A DNA stretch of 25,889 nucleotides from an uncultured Alphaproteobacteria bacterium (GTDB lineage: Bacteria > Pseudomonadota > Alphaproteobacteria > Rs-D84): contig CALXPA010000005.1 of the NCBI GenBank assembly GCA_944390185.1, positions 1-25,889 on the forward strand, written 5' to 3'. The notes beneath the pieces were generated by a model. The model ran no database searches and was not told the origin of the DNA. It saw only the letters and a program-made list of their open reading frames with translations. This document shows, one piece after another, positions 14,682-22,258 of this stretch (positions are counted from its first letter, which is position 1; the number at the start of each line of letters is the position of its first letter). The position numbers were made by a program, and so were the translations under genes.

Positions 14682-15962
14682 TTAATGCGCCCCACCAATT
14701 TTCGTGCGTCCGCCCATCAGTGGCTGTAACTTGGCCGGGATATTGACGCTGCCGTCGGGGTTTTGATGGTTTTCCAGCAATGGTACGAGTGCGCGCGGTA
14801 CGGCGATACCCGTGTTGTTCAGTGTGGCGCAAAACTTTACGTCATTCGTTCCATTTTCGCGATACCGGGTATTTGTGCGGCGGGCCTGGAATGTGCCAAT
14901 TGACGAACAGCTGCCCAGTTCTTTGTATGCGTTTTCTGATGGGACCCATGCCTCGACATCGTTCATCTTGACCTTGTTAAAACCCATGTCGCCGGTGGAA
15001 TTCGCAATCACGCGATAGGGCAGTTCCAGATCCGCAACCACATCACACAGGTTGTTCAGTAATTCTTGGTGCATGGCATCCGATTGTGCCGGTGTGCAGA
15101 ATATAAACTGTTCAACCTTGTTAAACTGGTGAAAACGGGCCAGACCGCGCGTGTCACGACCGGCGGCGCCTGCCTCTTTGCGGAAACATGGTGAAAAGCC
15201 GGCATATTTTATTGGCAATTTATCTTCGGCCAAGATTTCGTCACTGTGCAACGAATTCAGGATTATTTCTGCCGTTCCTGCCAGGCATCTGTCTGTGCCG
15301 GCCAACATGAACACGTCGTTGTTCATAACCGACAGATCAGAACCCATAAAGTGGCCCGCGTCAAATATTGTCTGGGGTTTTGTAATCGATGGGCATTCAA
15401 TGAATGTGAATCCGCGCGAAATCAGTTTCTGGATAACATATGTTTCAATCGCCAGTTGTAATTCGGCCGCTTCACCGACTAGACAATATGTTCGGGTTCC
15501 GCAAATTTGACCAATTTTGTCTGGGCGCCACCAATCGTTCATATCCAGCAAGTCCCATTGGGGGCGGGGGGTAAAATCAAATTCACGTGGCGTGCCAACA
15601 CGACGAACTTCGACATTTGCCGAATCGTCGGGGCCAATCGGGGCCGATGCATCTGGGATTTGTGGTACGCGATGCATCAAATCATTCAATTGGGCATCCC
15701 GCGCGGCCAGTTCGGCCATGTCTGTGGCGATTTCGTCGCTGATTTGTTTTGAACGGGCGATCAAAGGTGCCTTGTCTGTGGCGGTGGGAATTTCACGTGT
15801 AATCTTATTTTTTTCCGCCGTCATTGTTTGCGTAATTGTTTTTAATTCACGAACACGTGCGTCCAGTTCCAGAATCTGGTCCACATGGTCATCAAAGCCC
15901 TTGACACGACATGCGTTTTTTACGATGTCTGGGTTTTCACGAATAAATTTAATGTCCAGCAT
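14682..15962 (-). CDS. serS: Seryl-tRNA synthetase
   Basis: SerRS charges tRNA-Ser with serine and also provides the substrate for Sec-tRNA. At 426 residues it has the usual length. The N-terminus MLDIKFIRENPDIVKNACRVKG is diagnostic and is followed by the long antiparallel coiled-coil arm (residues about 28-100) that grips the tRNA-Ser variable arm. The class II core shows FRKEAGAAGRDTRGLARFHQF (motif 2), FQARRTNTRYR, and ALVPLLENHQNPDGSVNIP (motif 3 region). It is a single gene that converges with the gene at 14100 through the bidirectional terminator. Confidence 0.97.
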   Translation of the reverse strand: MLDIKFIRENPDIVKNACRVKGFDDHVDQILELDARVRELKTITQTMTAEKNKITREIPTATDKAPLIARSKQISDEIATDMAELAARDAQLNDLMHRVPQIPDASAPIGPDDSANVEVRRVGTPREFDFTPRPQWDLLDMNDWWRPDKIGQICGTRTYCLVGEAAELQLAIETYVIQKLISRGFTFIECPSITKPQTIFDAGHFMGSDLSVMNNDVFMLAGTDRCLAGTAEIILNSLHSDEILAEDKLPIKYAGFSPCFRKEAGAAGRDTRGLARFHQFNKVEQFIFCTPAQSDAMHQELLNNLCDVVADLELPYRVIANSTGDMGFNKVKMNDVEAWVPSENAYKELGSCSSIGTFQARRTNTRYRENGTNDVKFCATLNNTGIAVPRALVPLLENHQNPDGSVNIPAKLQPLMGGRTKIGGAH

Positions 15963-15990
15963 AGATTTTTCCCTTGGTATAAATAGATAT

Positions 15991-16021
15991 ATGTAACAGT
16001 TCTGTTGGTATTTTGTGTCAA
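15991..16021 (-). promoter_or_regulatory. Candidate serS promoter
   Basis: On the minus strand a perfect TTGACA (16021-16016) is followed by poor -10 candidates (TGTTAC at 17 bp, TTACAT at 19 bp). AACAG-TT-CTGTT dyad bases (15995-16006) overlap the -10 region. Confidence 0.4.
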
Positions 16022-16144
16022 TTAAATCCGGCCCCCAAACGGGGATGATGATCTGTGTAAAGATAAAAATACAAACTGCATAACAGTTTTATTCTAGGCA
16101 AATATGCGGCAAAAATCAATATATTTGTGTGCTGGTGAAAATAT

Positions 16145-16173
16145 TTGCGCGATATTGTGGTTTGTGGTATGCT
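16145..16173 (+). promoter_or_regulatory. trxB promoter
   Basis: TTGCGC (16145-16150), 17-bp spacer, TATGCT (16168-16173) with a TGG extension just upstream. The rest of the 239-bp serS-trxB gap holds only a CCCC/GGGG hairpin (16033-16044) and no convincing gene. Confidence 0.55.
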
Positions 16174-16210
16174 GGGGGCCGACAGTTAATCATAACGCAG
16201 GATGTGTACT

Positions 16211-17116
16211 ATGAATGAGGTTATTATGTATGATGTTTTAATCTTAGGTTCGGGGCCGGCAGGACTGACGGCGGCACTGTATTGCGCCCGCGGTGGGAAA
16301 AAGACCCTGGTGCTGGGGGGTGACCGGCTGGGGGGACAAACTGCTGGGATTGCGGTTCTGGAAAATTATCCGGGATGGGCCGGCAGTGGTCTGGAACTGG
16401 CGGAATTCATGAAAAAGCAGGCGGAATCATTCGGGGCAGAAATTAAATTTGTTTCCGCGACCGAAATCGCAGGTGACGCGGAAAGCGCGTTTAATATACT
16501 GTGCGACGATGGTAAACGATATGTCGGCAAGGCTGTAATCATCGCCACAGGGGCGTCCCCGCGCAGACTGGAAATTGATGGCGCGCGTGAATTGATGGGC
16601 CAGGGCGTGTCGTACTGTGCCACATGTGACGGATTCTTTTATTATGGCAAAGACGTCGTCGTCATGGGTGGGGGCAATTCGGCCTTGAATGACGCGCTGT
16701 ATTTGGCCGACGTTGCCAAGAATGTTAAAATCGTCTATCGCAAGGGTGCCTTTACCCGTGCAGAAGATGTTTTGCGTAACCGCGTCTCGGAACGTGAAAA
16801 CATTGAATGCTTGTTCAATACTGATTTGAAAAAAATTGCCAAAACCCCGGATGACAAACTGGTCATCACCACAACCGATGACCAAGAAATTATCTGTGAC
16901 GGTTTGTTTGTCGCCATCGGGCACGAGGCGAATACAGATTATCTGTCCGAAGATATTCGTCGTGATTCCATGGGGCGCCTGATTCCATCTGAATTGCCCC
17001 GCGGCATTTTTGTCGCCGGCGACGTTGAATCCGAAATAAAAATGCAAATCGCAACGGCGGTCGGAACAGGGTGCAGTGCGGCCATGGACGCCATCGCCTA
17101 TCTAAATCAATTATAA
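16211..17116 (+). CDS. trxB: Thioredoxin reductase (NADPH)
   Basis: TrxB is a homodimeric flavoenzyme passing electrons from NADPH through FAD and a CXXC disulfide to thioredoxin. Visible elements are the FAD dinucleotide motif LILGSGPAGLTAALYCAR, the redox centre CATC (about residues 136-139) in SYCATCDGFF, the NADPH motif VVVMGGGNSALNDA, and the FAD-binding GIFVAGDV near the C-terminus. About 301 residues, normal length. Three in-frame ATGs compete (16202, 16211, 16226); AGGA sits before 16211 and GAGG 5 bp before 16226, so the true start could be 15 bp later. The last codons and stop form one arm of the hairpin element described at 17104-17208. Confidence 0.95.
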   Translation: MNEVIMYDVLILGSGPAGLTAALYCARGGKKTLVLGGDRLGGQTAGIAVLENYPGWAGSGLELAEFMKKQAESFGAEIKFVSATEIAGDAESAFNILCDDGKRYVGKAVIIATGASPRRLEIDGARELMGQGVSYCATCDGFFYYGKDVVVMGGGNSALNDALYLADVAKNVKIVYRKGAFTRAEDVLRNRVSERENIECLFNTDLKKIAKTPDDKLVITTTDDQEIICDGLFVAIGHEANTDYLSEDIRRDSMGRLIPSELPRGIFVAGDVESEIKMQIATAVGTGCSAAMDAIAYLNQL

Positions 17117-17208
17117 CCACGCATCTGCTGGTGGTTGGCGTTGGTCGTGTAGCGTTCAGTACACTCCCGTTGCCAACCACTGCGCATCTGCGCGGTTCTA
17201 ATTGATTT
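17104..17208. repeat. Paired-hairpin inverted-repeat element at the trxB/JDP convergence
   Basis: The outer arms AAATCAATTA (17104-17113) and TAATTGATTT (17199-17208) are perfect inverted repeats. With one-base mismatches the pairing continues inward through AACC/GGTT and CGCA/TGCG (18 of 20 positions). Inside are GTGGTTGGC/GCCAACCAC (17131-17139 with 17172-17180) and GTGTA/TACAC (17147-17151 with 17160-17164). Alternatively it forms two smaller hairpins sharing AACCAC, GCATCTGC and GGTT (17115-17136 and 17175-17197). It could be a bidirectional terminator, a structured RNA or a REPIN-like element. Confidence 0.65.
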
Positions 17209-17218
17209 GCGATTCGGA

Positions 17219-17728
17219 TTATTTTTTTCCGAAGTGTTTTTTTAGCACATCGTATGCATCAGAGATTTTTGTAAATTCGGCCGCTGCGTTTTTGTGTTTC
17301 GCGGTATCTGGGTGATGTTGTTTTGCCAATACGCGATATCGCGCAGCAATCTCGCGCCAGTTGGCGGTGATGCCCAGACCGAATACTTTTAACGCAGATG
17401 AGACTGTTCGTGGCAGTGCACTGGGGCGGGATGGGGGCGGCGTTTTGTCAAATGTTGAACGGCCCGTGATAAAGTCGTTTAAAAAACGGGCATAGTCCGC
17501 CGCGTCGCGGTTCGCAGTATCTTTGTCTTTTAGTGGTGCGCCGAATGTTTGTTGTTCCCAGTCTGCCTCTATTTCGTCTGGGGTCATGTTTGCGTAATAG
17601 TTCCAGTTCTTGTTGTATTCGGCCGCGTGTTCACGGCAAAACCACCAGTATTCACGCAAATCGCGCGTTTTAGGCGCACGACATGTCCCTGCACGGGTGC
17701 ATCCCGGATGATCGCATTTTTGTATCAT
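17219..17728 (-). CDS. J-domain (DnaJ-like) co-chaperone with N-terminal cysteine cluster
   Basis: A 169-residue protein with two parts. The N-terminus has Cys at 5, 10, 16 and 31 plus His at 34 (CDHPGC, WWFCREH), probably a zinc site, followed by AAEYNKNWNYYANMTPDEIEADW. The same architecture is common among alphaproteobacterial small J proteins. The C-terminus is a J domain: ALKVFGLGITANWREIAARY, then the HPD triad at 139-141 that activates DnaK ATPase, and FTKISDAYDVLKKHF. It lacks the G/F and Cys-repeat regions of full DnaJ, so it is a class III JDP. Its ATG overlaps the xerD stop (ATGA), placing it last in the lptG-xerD chain. The client is unknown. Confidence 0.88.
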   Translation of the reverse strand: MIQKCDHPGCTRAGTCRAPKTRDLREYWWFCREHAAEYNKNWNYYANMTPDEIEADWEQQTFGAPLKDKDTANRDAADYARFLNDFITGRSTFDKTPPPSRPSALPRTVSSALKVFGLGITANWREIAARYRVLAKQHHPDTAKHKNAAAEFTKISDAYDVLKKHFGKK

Positions 17729-18591
17729 ATTTCATTATCCCCTATATGTCCCAGTGGGTGATGTGTTCGAACGATTTCTTGTAATTTTTCAGGTAATACG
17801 TGTGTGTAAATTTGGGTTGTGGCAATATCTTCGTGCCCCAGCATTGTTTGAATTGCACGTAAATTCGCGCCGCCTGCTAACAGGTGCGATGCAAACGAAT
17901 GACGCAGTACGTGTGGACTGACCAGTGTGGGGTCAATGCCGGCCAGCACAGCGCACTTTTTTATTATTTTAAAAAAACCATCACGGGTTATGTGACCCGA
18001 TTTGCTGTGTGATGGAAAAATATATTTGGATTCGTCGTCACCGCGCACCGCCAGCCATTTGTGCAGTGCGTTTTGTGCGCGTTCGTGCATAGGAACGATT
18101 CTTTCTTTGGCGCCCTTGCCATGAATTAGTAATTTGTCGCCCAGGTTTGCCGTCATTGGTAATTCGCACAGTTCAGAAACGCGCAGTCCAGATGCATATA
18201 CCAGTTCCAGCATCGCACGCAGACGAATCGCGTTCTTGGTGTCGCCCGCAGATGATATCAGTAACTCAATCTCGTGAACGGACAAAAATTTCGGCAGTGG
18301 ACGTGAACGCTTTGGCAGTTCCAGGTTTGCGGTTGGATTTTCGGTAATGATTTTTTCGGTCATCAAAAATTTGTAAAAACCGCGCAGTGCACTGGCGTGG
18401 CGGGCAACAGACGATGCACATTCTGGCATATGCCCCAGATATTCTTGGATATCAGCGCTGGTGGCACCAATCAGCCCGCCGGGTAATCTTTCATCAGCGT
18501 GGCGCAGATCGCACGCATAACTGGCCAGTGTGCGTGGGCTGCGACCGCGTTCGGCGGCCAGGGCTTCTAAGAACATATCTATATAGTTCAT
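17725..18591 (-). CDS. xerD: Site-specific tyrosine recombinase XerD
   Basis: XerD with XerC resolves chromosome dimers at dif in an FtsK-dependent way. The 288-residue product has the SAM-like N-terminal domain and the full catalytic set: R137 (ASGLRVSEL), K159 (HGKGAKER), H227 and R230 (HVLRHSFASHLL), H253 (LGHEDIATTQ) and Y262 (IYTHV). The ATTQIYTHV and HHPLG ending favours XerD over XerC. I chose ATG 18591, which starts MNYIDMFLEALAAERG as in homologues; no Shine-Dalgarno precedes it. Instead the ATG overlaps the stop of a 43-codon gene by 4 bp, so initiation is probably coupled to that small gene. A longer TTG-initiated reading merely shadows it. Confidence 0.93.
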   Translation of the reverse strand: MNYIDMFLEALAAERGRSPRTLASYACDLRHADERLPGGLIGATSADIQEYLGHMPECASSVARHASALRGFYKFLMTEKIITENPTANLELPKRSRPLPKFLSVHEIELLISSAGDTKNAIRLRAMLELVYASGLRVSELCELPMTANLGDKLLIHGKGAKERIVPMHERAQNALHKWLAVRGDDESKYIFPSHSKSGHITRDGFFKIIKKCAVLAGIDPTLVSPHVLRHSFASHLLAGGANLRAIQTMLGHEDIATTQIYTHVLPEKLQEIVRTHHPLGHIGDNEI

Positions 18592-18719
18592 GGGTACAAA
18601 ACAACTTCGGTCATATGCTGGGTGGCGGGAAATGATATAATCATTAATATCACCAGAACGGCAACCAGGGTCCAAATTATAATCTTGTTTCGTTTTGTGT
18701 TACGTTTGCGTAGTGGCAT
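18588..18719 (-). CDS. Unannotated 43-residue single-pass membrane protein
   Basis: A short but well-supported gene. The ATG at 18719 has AAGGA 6-7 bp upstream. The product is a very basic N-terminus (MPLRKRNTKRNK), one strong hydrophobic helix at about residues 13-30 (IIIWTLVAVLVILMIISF), and a short polar tail ending VVLYP. By the positive-inside rule the N-terminus faces the cytoplasm. The gene begins 21 bp after lptG, and its TGA overlaps the xerD ATG, filling the gap that would otherwise leave xerD without a ribosome-binding site. I recognise no family. It may be a small partner of LptG or the envelope, or mainly a leader that couples xerD translation; the sequence does not decide. Confidence 0.7.
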   Translation of the reverse strand: MPLRKRNTKRNKIIIWTLVAVLVILMIISFPATQHMTEVVLYP

Positions 18720-18740
18720 GGTGGTTCCTTTTGTACAATA

Positions 18741-19802
18741 TTATATGGTATCAAAGCTGGCAATGAAAACACCGGCCGCCGCAATTATTATCAGTGGCGG
18801 GGCAATGATTGCCAATAATGGGGGAACAACACCCGTCGCCCCCAAGGCATTGAATATGTTTATCAAGAAATACACCGCAAAGCACGTGATAATCCCCAGA
18901 CCAAATTTTACCCCAAAACTGTAATTACGGCGTTGACGTGTCTGGGAAAATGCAACACCCAGTGTCGCCATCGCCACCATGGTTAATGGTAAAAACAGTA
19001 ATGTCCAAAACTGGACCAGGTGCCCACGCACAGGAACGCCGATTGTTGACATCTTGTGTATAAATTCAGGCAGCTGCCAAAATGAAATTTGATCAGGTTG
19101 CAGATATCTGTCCAGAACAGTTTGGGGTGTTAATAATGTATCAATGTGCCAGTCGTGTTTTGTCGGAATGCCACGGGAATCCCACGTGGTGGCGTTTGTC
19201 GCACTTAGTCCGGAATCAGACAGGGTGATAGTGTTTGATTCTATGCGCTGGGATAATTTAAATGTTTTGTCTTGGATATAAACAGTGGCGTTGTCAAATA
19301 ACAATATGTCCCCAGATTTATGCATGGATGCCGCGTTCATCGTGATATAGCCGTTGTCTGATGCCTCGCGCAGCCAGATGTCGCCGTCAATCAGTACCAG
19401 GTGGTCAGATGTTATATTCTTGCCACTTTGGTGGACAGAATACGGATTTATAACCGTTGTCGCAATCAGCCCAATTAATGCCGCGCTGGCCAAAAAAGGG
19501 CGGGCCATTTGATATGGCGACAGGCCTGCACTGGCCACAATAATACTCTCGCTGGATTTGGTCAGATTATATGATGCCAGCAATGTTCCCATAAATATCG
19601 CCAGCGGTAAAAATAGTGGCACGTATTCCAGTAATCGGGTCCATGATTCTGCCAGTGCGGCAAAGGCCGTCGGATTAGATGGCAGGCGTTCAACAAATGT
19701 TACCGCCATGATAATTCCACATACAACCAACATAACCAATCCAACGCCTGAAAAAAAGCGCCGCATCAGGAATCTGTTCAAAATTTTCGGTTTGGCTTTC
19801 AT
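18741..19802 (-). CDS. lptG: LPS export ABC transporter permease LptG (YjgP/YjgQ family)
   Basis: LptF and LptG are the inner-membrane permeases that, with LptB, extract LPS and feed the LptCA bridge. The 353-residue product has the family layout: three N-terminal membrane helices with ILNRFLMRRFFSGVGLVM at the start and SWTRLLEYVPLFLPLAIFMGTLLAS around residues 53-77, a large periplasmic beta-jellyroll domain (about 125-265), and three C-terminal helices. The conserved block QISFWQLPEFI before the last helices supports LptG rather than LptF. No lptF is adjacent, unlike the common lptFG pair. It heads a minus-strand chain with the small membrane protein, xerD and the J protein. Confidence 0.88.
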   Translation of the reverse strand: MKAKPKILNRFLMRRFFSGVGLVMLVVCGIIMAVTFVERLPSNPTAFAALAESWTRLLEYVPLFLPLAIFMGTLLASYNLTKSSESIIVASAGLSPYQMARPFLASAALIGLIATTVINPYSVHQSGKNITSDHLVLIDGDIWLREASDNGYITMNAASMHKSGDILLFDNATVYIQDKTFKLSQRIESNTITLSDSGLSATNATTWDSRGIPTKHDWHIDTLLTPQTVLDRYLQPDQISFWQLPEFIHKMSTIGVPVRGHLVQFWTLLFLPLTMVAMATLGVAFSQTRQRRNYSFGVKFGLGIITCFAVYFLINIFNALGATGVVPPLLAIIAPPLIIIAAAGVFIASFDTI

Positions 19803-19825
19803 ATAAATTTGTCAGTCAATTGAAA

Positions 19826-19854
19826 AGTATATCTTGGAAAATAGATAATTGCAA
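19826..19854 (-). promoter_or_regulatory. lptG promoter
   Basis: On the minus strand: TTGCAA (19854-19849), 17-bp spacer, TATACT (19831-19826). The -35 is the same palindromic hexamer used by the greA promoter on the other strand. Confidence 0.6.
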
Positions 19855-19876
19855 AATTAAAATGAATTTGTATAAT
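19849..19876 (+). promoter_or_regulatory. greA promoter
   Basis: TTGCAA (19849-19854), 16-bp spacer, perfect TATAAT (19871-19876) preceded by TG. Leader of about 23 nt with AGGA 7 bp before the ATG at 19906. Confidence 0.65.
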
Positions 19877-19905
19877 CTTTAAAAAATTTAGCATAGGATG
19901 AAAAA

Positions 19906-20376
19906 ATGGAAAAAAGACCGATTTCGCGGGCGGGTTTTGACAGCCTGATTAAAGAGTTAAAGGATTTAAAAGAGGTTCAACGCCCAGAAATTTTAAAAAC
20001 AGTTCAGTGGGCACGCAGTCTGGGGGATTTGTCTGAAAATGCAGACTATAGCGCGGCCAAAGAAAAACAACGCCAAATTGACAAGCGTATCCAGTTTATC
20101 GAAGATGTAATAAATAATGCGGATATCGTTGATATAGACAGTCTGTCGGGAAATCGGGTCGTGTTCGGCGCGCGTGTTGTTGCCGAAGATGAAGATGGTA
20201 ATCGCATGCAGTGCAGAATCTTGTCTGACATTGAATCTGATGGTAAACAGGTGATTTCATGTACGTCGCCCGTGGGGCGGGCAATGATTGGGCGATGCGT
20301 CGGTGATACATGCATCGTAAAATTGCCCAGTGGCGAAAAAGAATACGAAATATTGGAAGTAAAATTTAAAGACTAG
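19906..20376 (+). CDS. greA: Transcription elongation factor GreA
   Basis: GreA inserts a coiled-coil into the RNA polymerase secondary channel and stimulates cleavage of backtracked RNA. At 156 residues it is the normal size. The N-terminal coiled-coil holds the tip signature GDLSENADYSAAKEKQ with the acidic residues (D and E of DLSEN) that coordinate the second catalytic Mg. The C-terminal FKBP-like domain shows SPVGRAMIGRCVGDTCIVKLPSGEKEYEILEV. The gene is followed after 17 bp by mutL, so the two are probably co-transcribed. greA and lptG start divergently from one short promoter region. Confidence 0.96.
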   Translation: MEKRPISRAGFDSLIKELKDLKEVQRPEILKTVQWARSLGDLSENADYSAAKEKQRQIDKRIQFIEDVINNADIVDIDSLSGNRVVFGARVVAEDEDGNRMQCRILSDIESDGKQVISCTSPVGRAMIGRCVGDTCIVKLPSGEKEYEILEVKFKD

Positions 20377-20393
20377 ACGTGGGGTGTTATCCT

Positions 20394-22163
20394 GTGCCGA
20401 TTCGCGTTTTGCCAGATTTTCTGATTAACCAAATCGCCGCCGGCGAGGTTGTAGAACGACCCGCCAGTGTGGTCAAGGAACTGGTGGAAAATGCGCTGGA
20501 TGCGGGGGCCGACCAGATTGTAATTGATGTCGTTGATGGTGGGCGCACACTGATTTCTGTGATTGATAATGGGTGCGGTATGACGCGCGATGATTTGGCG
20601 CGCAGTATAACGCGCCATGCGACGTCAAAGTTGCCAGACGATGATTTGCTGAATATCAATTTTATGGGATTCAGGGGCGAAGCGTTGCCGTCAATTGCGT
20701 CTGTGTCGAATATGACAATCGATACCTGTAACGGGACGGATGCCAACGGATGGCAGATTGACGCGAATACCGGCGCAATACGTCCATCTGATTGGGATTG
20801 TGGTACGCGAATTCGGGTTGCAGATTTGTTTTCCAGAACGCCCGCGCGGTTAAAGTTTCTGCGTGCCGATCGGGCAGAAATGATGTCTGTGGTTGATGTG
20901 GTCAAGCGTTTGGCCATGGCGCGACAGGATGTCGGATTTGTGCTGAATAACAAATGGTTCTTTGCCAAAAATCAGGATATAGATACGCGTGTCGTGGCGG
21001 TTATGGGGGACGATGTGCGGGGGCGTATGATTCCGGTTAATGCACAATCTGGGTCAGATGCATCCATGCAGTTGCATGGGGTTATATCGGAACCAACGCT
21101 GCGACGTGCATCGTCTGTGGATCAATATTTGTTCGTTAATGGACGGCCCGTCAAAGACAAGGTATTGGTCGGGGCATTGCGGGCGGCATACGTTGATGTG
21201 ATGCATGCACGCGAATTCCCGTTGTGTGCGCTGTATTTGACAATTGATCCGCGGCGTGTTGATGTGAATGTTTCGCCGGCAAAAACCGAAGTGCACTTTT
21301 TAGAACCGTCGCATGTGCGTGGATTTATTGTAAAGTCTTTGCGTGATGCATTGGCACAAACGTTGAACCAGCGGGTGGCTGCAGATGTATCTGGGCCAGG
21401 GGGGCGGGTGGCGCCGCAGGGCGCGTCTGTCCATATGGAAAAAAACGATATTCGCCCCAGTCGGCCAACGGTCGCGTCGCGTATGGGGCCTGATTCTGCA
21501 TTCATGTTTGTCGCGTCCCCAGATTTATCCGCCAGAATGTCCCGGCCAGATGATAATGCCCAGGAAAAAAACGCACATGTCGAATCCTGTAATGTGGACA
21601 GGCCGTTGGGACGTGTAATTGGACAAATCGCAAACAAGTATATATTGGCACAAAGTGGTGACAATCTGGTAATTGTTGATCAGCACGCGGCACATGAACG
21701 TATAACATATGAACACTTGCGCCGGCGTACAATTAAAACCCAGCCGTTGTTGACCCCAATTGTCGTGACGCTGCGTCGCGAAGACGTGGCGGCTGTGATG
21801 ACGGTCGCAGATGAAATGCGGGCATCAGGATTACATGTCGATGAATTTGGTGACACGGCCGTCGCAATTTTTGAAAAGCCGGCAGATTGGGATCTGAATT
21901 GGGCGGAATTGTTTCATGATATCGCGGATGAGGTGCGAGATGTTGGACATTCGTCGCAACTGGGGCAACGACTGCATTTAAAATTAGCCAATTGGGCGTG
22001 TCATCACAGTGTGCGGGCCGGGCAAAAACTGGATATGGCCCAGATGGATGCATTGTTGCGGGATATCGAAAATACTGCGCGGGGGGACGAATGTAATCAT
22101 GGCCGTCCAGTATACAAATTTATCCCAATCACGGAAATTGATGGATGGTTCGAACGCATATGA
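20394..22163 (+). CDS. mutL: DNA mismatch repair protein MutL, endonuclease type
   Basis: MutL couples MutS mismatch recognition to strand removal. The N-terminal GHKL ATPase is clear: LINQIAAGEVVERPASVVKE, LVENALDAGADQI, DNGCGM and GFRGEALPSIASV. The C-terminal domain has DQHAAHERITYE at about residue 429, which satisfies the DQHA-x2-E-x4-E metal-binding endonuclease motif, plus ACHHSVRAGQKL and CNHGRP (a variant of CPHGRP). This is the nicking form used by bacteria without MutH and Dam. I chose GTG 20394 since MPIRVLP matches the conserved start of MutL proteins; a GTG five codons earlier is possible. Length 589 with a short interdomain linker. Confidence 0.96.
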   Translation: MPIRVLPDFLINQIAAGEVVERPASVVKELVENALDAGADQIVIDVVDGGRTLISVIDNGCGMTRDDLARSITRHATSKLPDDDLLNINFMGFRGEALPSIASVSNMTIDTCNGTDANGWQIDANTGAIRPSDWDCGTRIRVADLFSRTPARLKFLRADRAEMMSVVDVVKRLAMARQDVGFVLNNKWFFAKNQDIDTRVVAVMGDDVRGRMIPVNAQSGSDASMQLHGVISEPTLRRASSVDQYLFVNGRPVKDKVLVGALRAAYVDVMHAREFPLCALYLTIDPRRVDVNVSPAKTEVHFLEPSHVRGFIVKSLRDALAQTLNQRVAADVSGPGGRVAPQGASVHMEKNDIRPSRPTVASRMGPDSAFMFVASPDLSARMSRPDDNAQEKNAHVESCNVDRPLGRVIGQIANKYILAQSGDNLVIVDQHAAHERITYEHLRRRTIKTQPLLTPIVVTLRREDVAAVMTVADEMRASGLHVDEFGDTAVAIFEKPADWDLNWAELFHDIADEVRDVGHSSQLGQRLHLKLANWACHHSVRAGQKLDMAQMDALLRDIENTARGDECNHGRPVYKFIPITEIDGWFERI

Positions 22164-22189
22164 TTTTTGGCGATTTTATAACTATTTTC

Positions 22190-22218
22190 TTTACATAATC
22201 GGCTTTTTTTACTATTCT
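22190..22218 (+). promoter_or_regulatory. yajC-secDF promoter
   Basis: TTTACA (22190-22195), 17-bp spacer, TATTCT (22213-22218). Predicted start near 22225; the leader holds AAAAGGAGA 7-8 bp before the ATG at 22259. Confidence 0.55.
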
Positions 22219-22258
22219 GACGGCATAAATATCTGTATCAAGAAAAGGAGATTTCATA

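Noticed and set aside
16032..16044. CCCC/GGGG hairpin upstream of serS as a T-box or amino-acid riboswitch
   Set aside because: No T-box sequence, no antiterminator pairing and no T-run after the stem; T-boxes are not expected in this group.
16427..17047. 206-codon open frame antisense to trxB
   Set aside because: TrxB is fully supported on the other strand; the antisense product shows no motif or start signals.
17117..17218. Possible tRNA gene in the trxB-JDP gap
   Set aside because: Hairpins are present but there is no cloverleaf, T-loop GTTCGA or acceptor stem; the structure is a nested inverted repeat.
18592..18675. N-terminal extension of XerD from a TTG codon
   Set aside because: Homologues start at MNYIDMF-like residues; the extension is the 43-aa membrane protein gene read in another frame.
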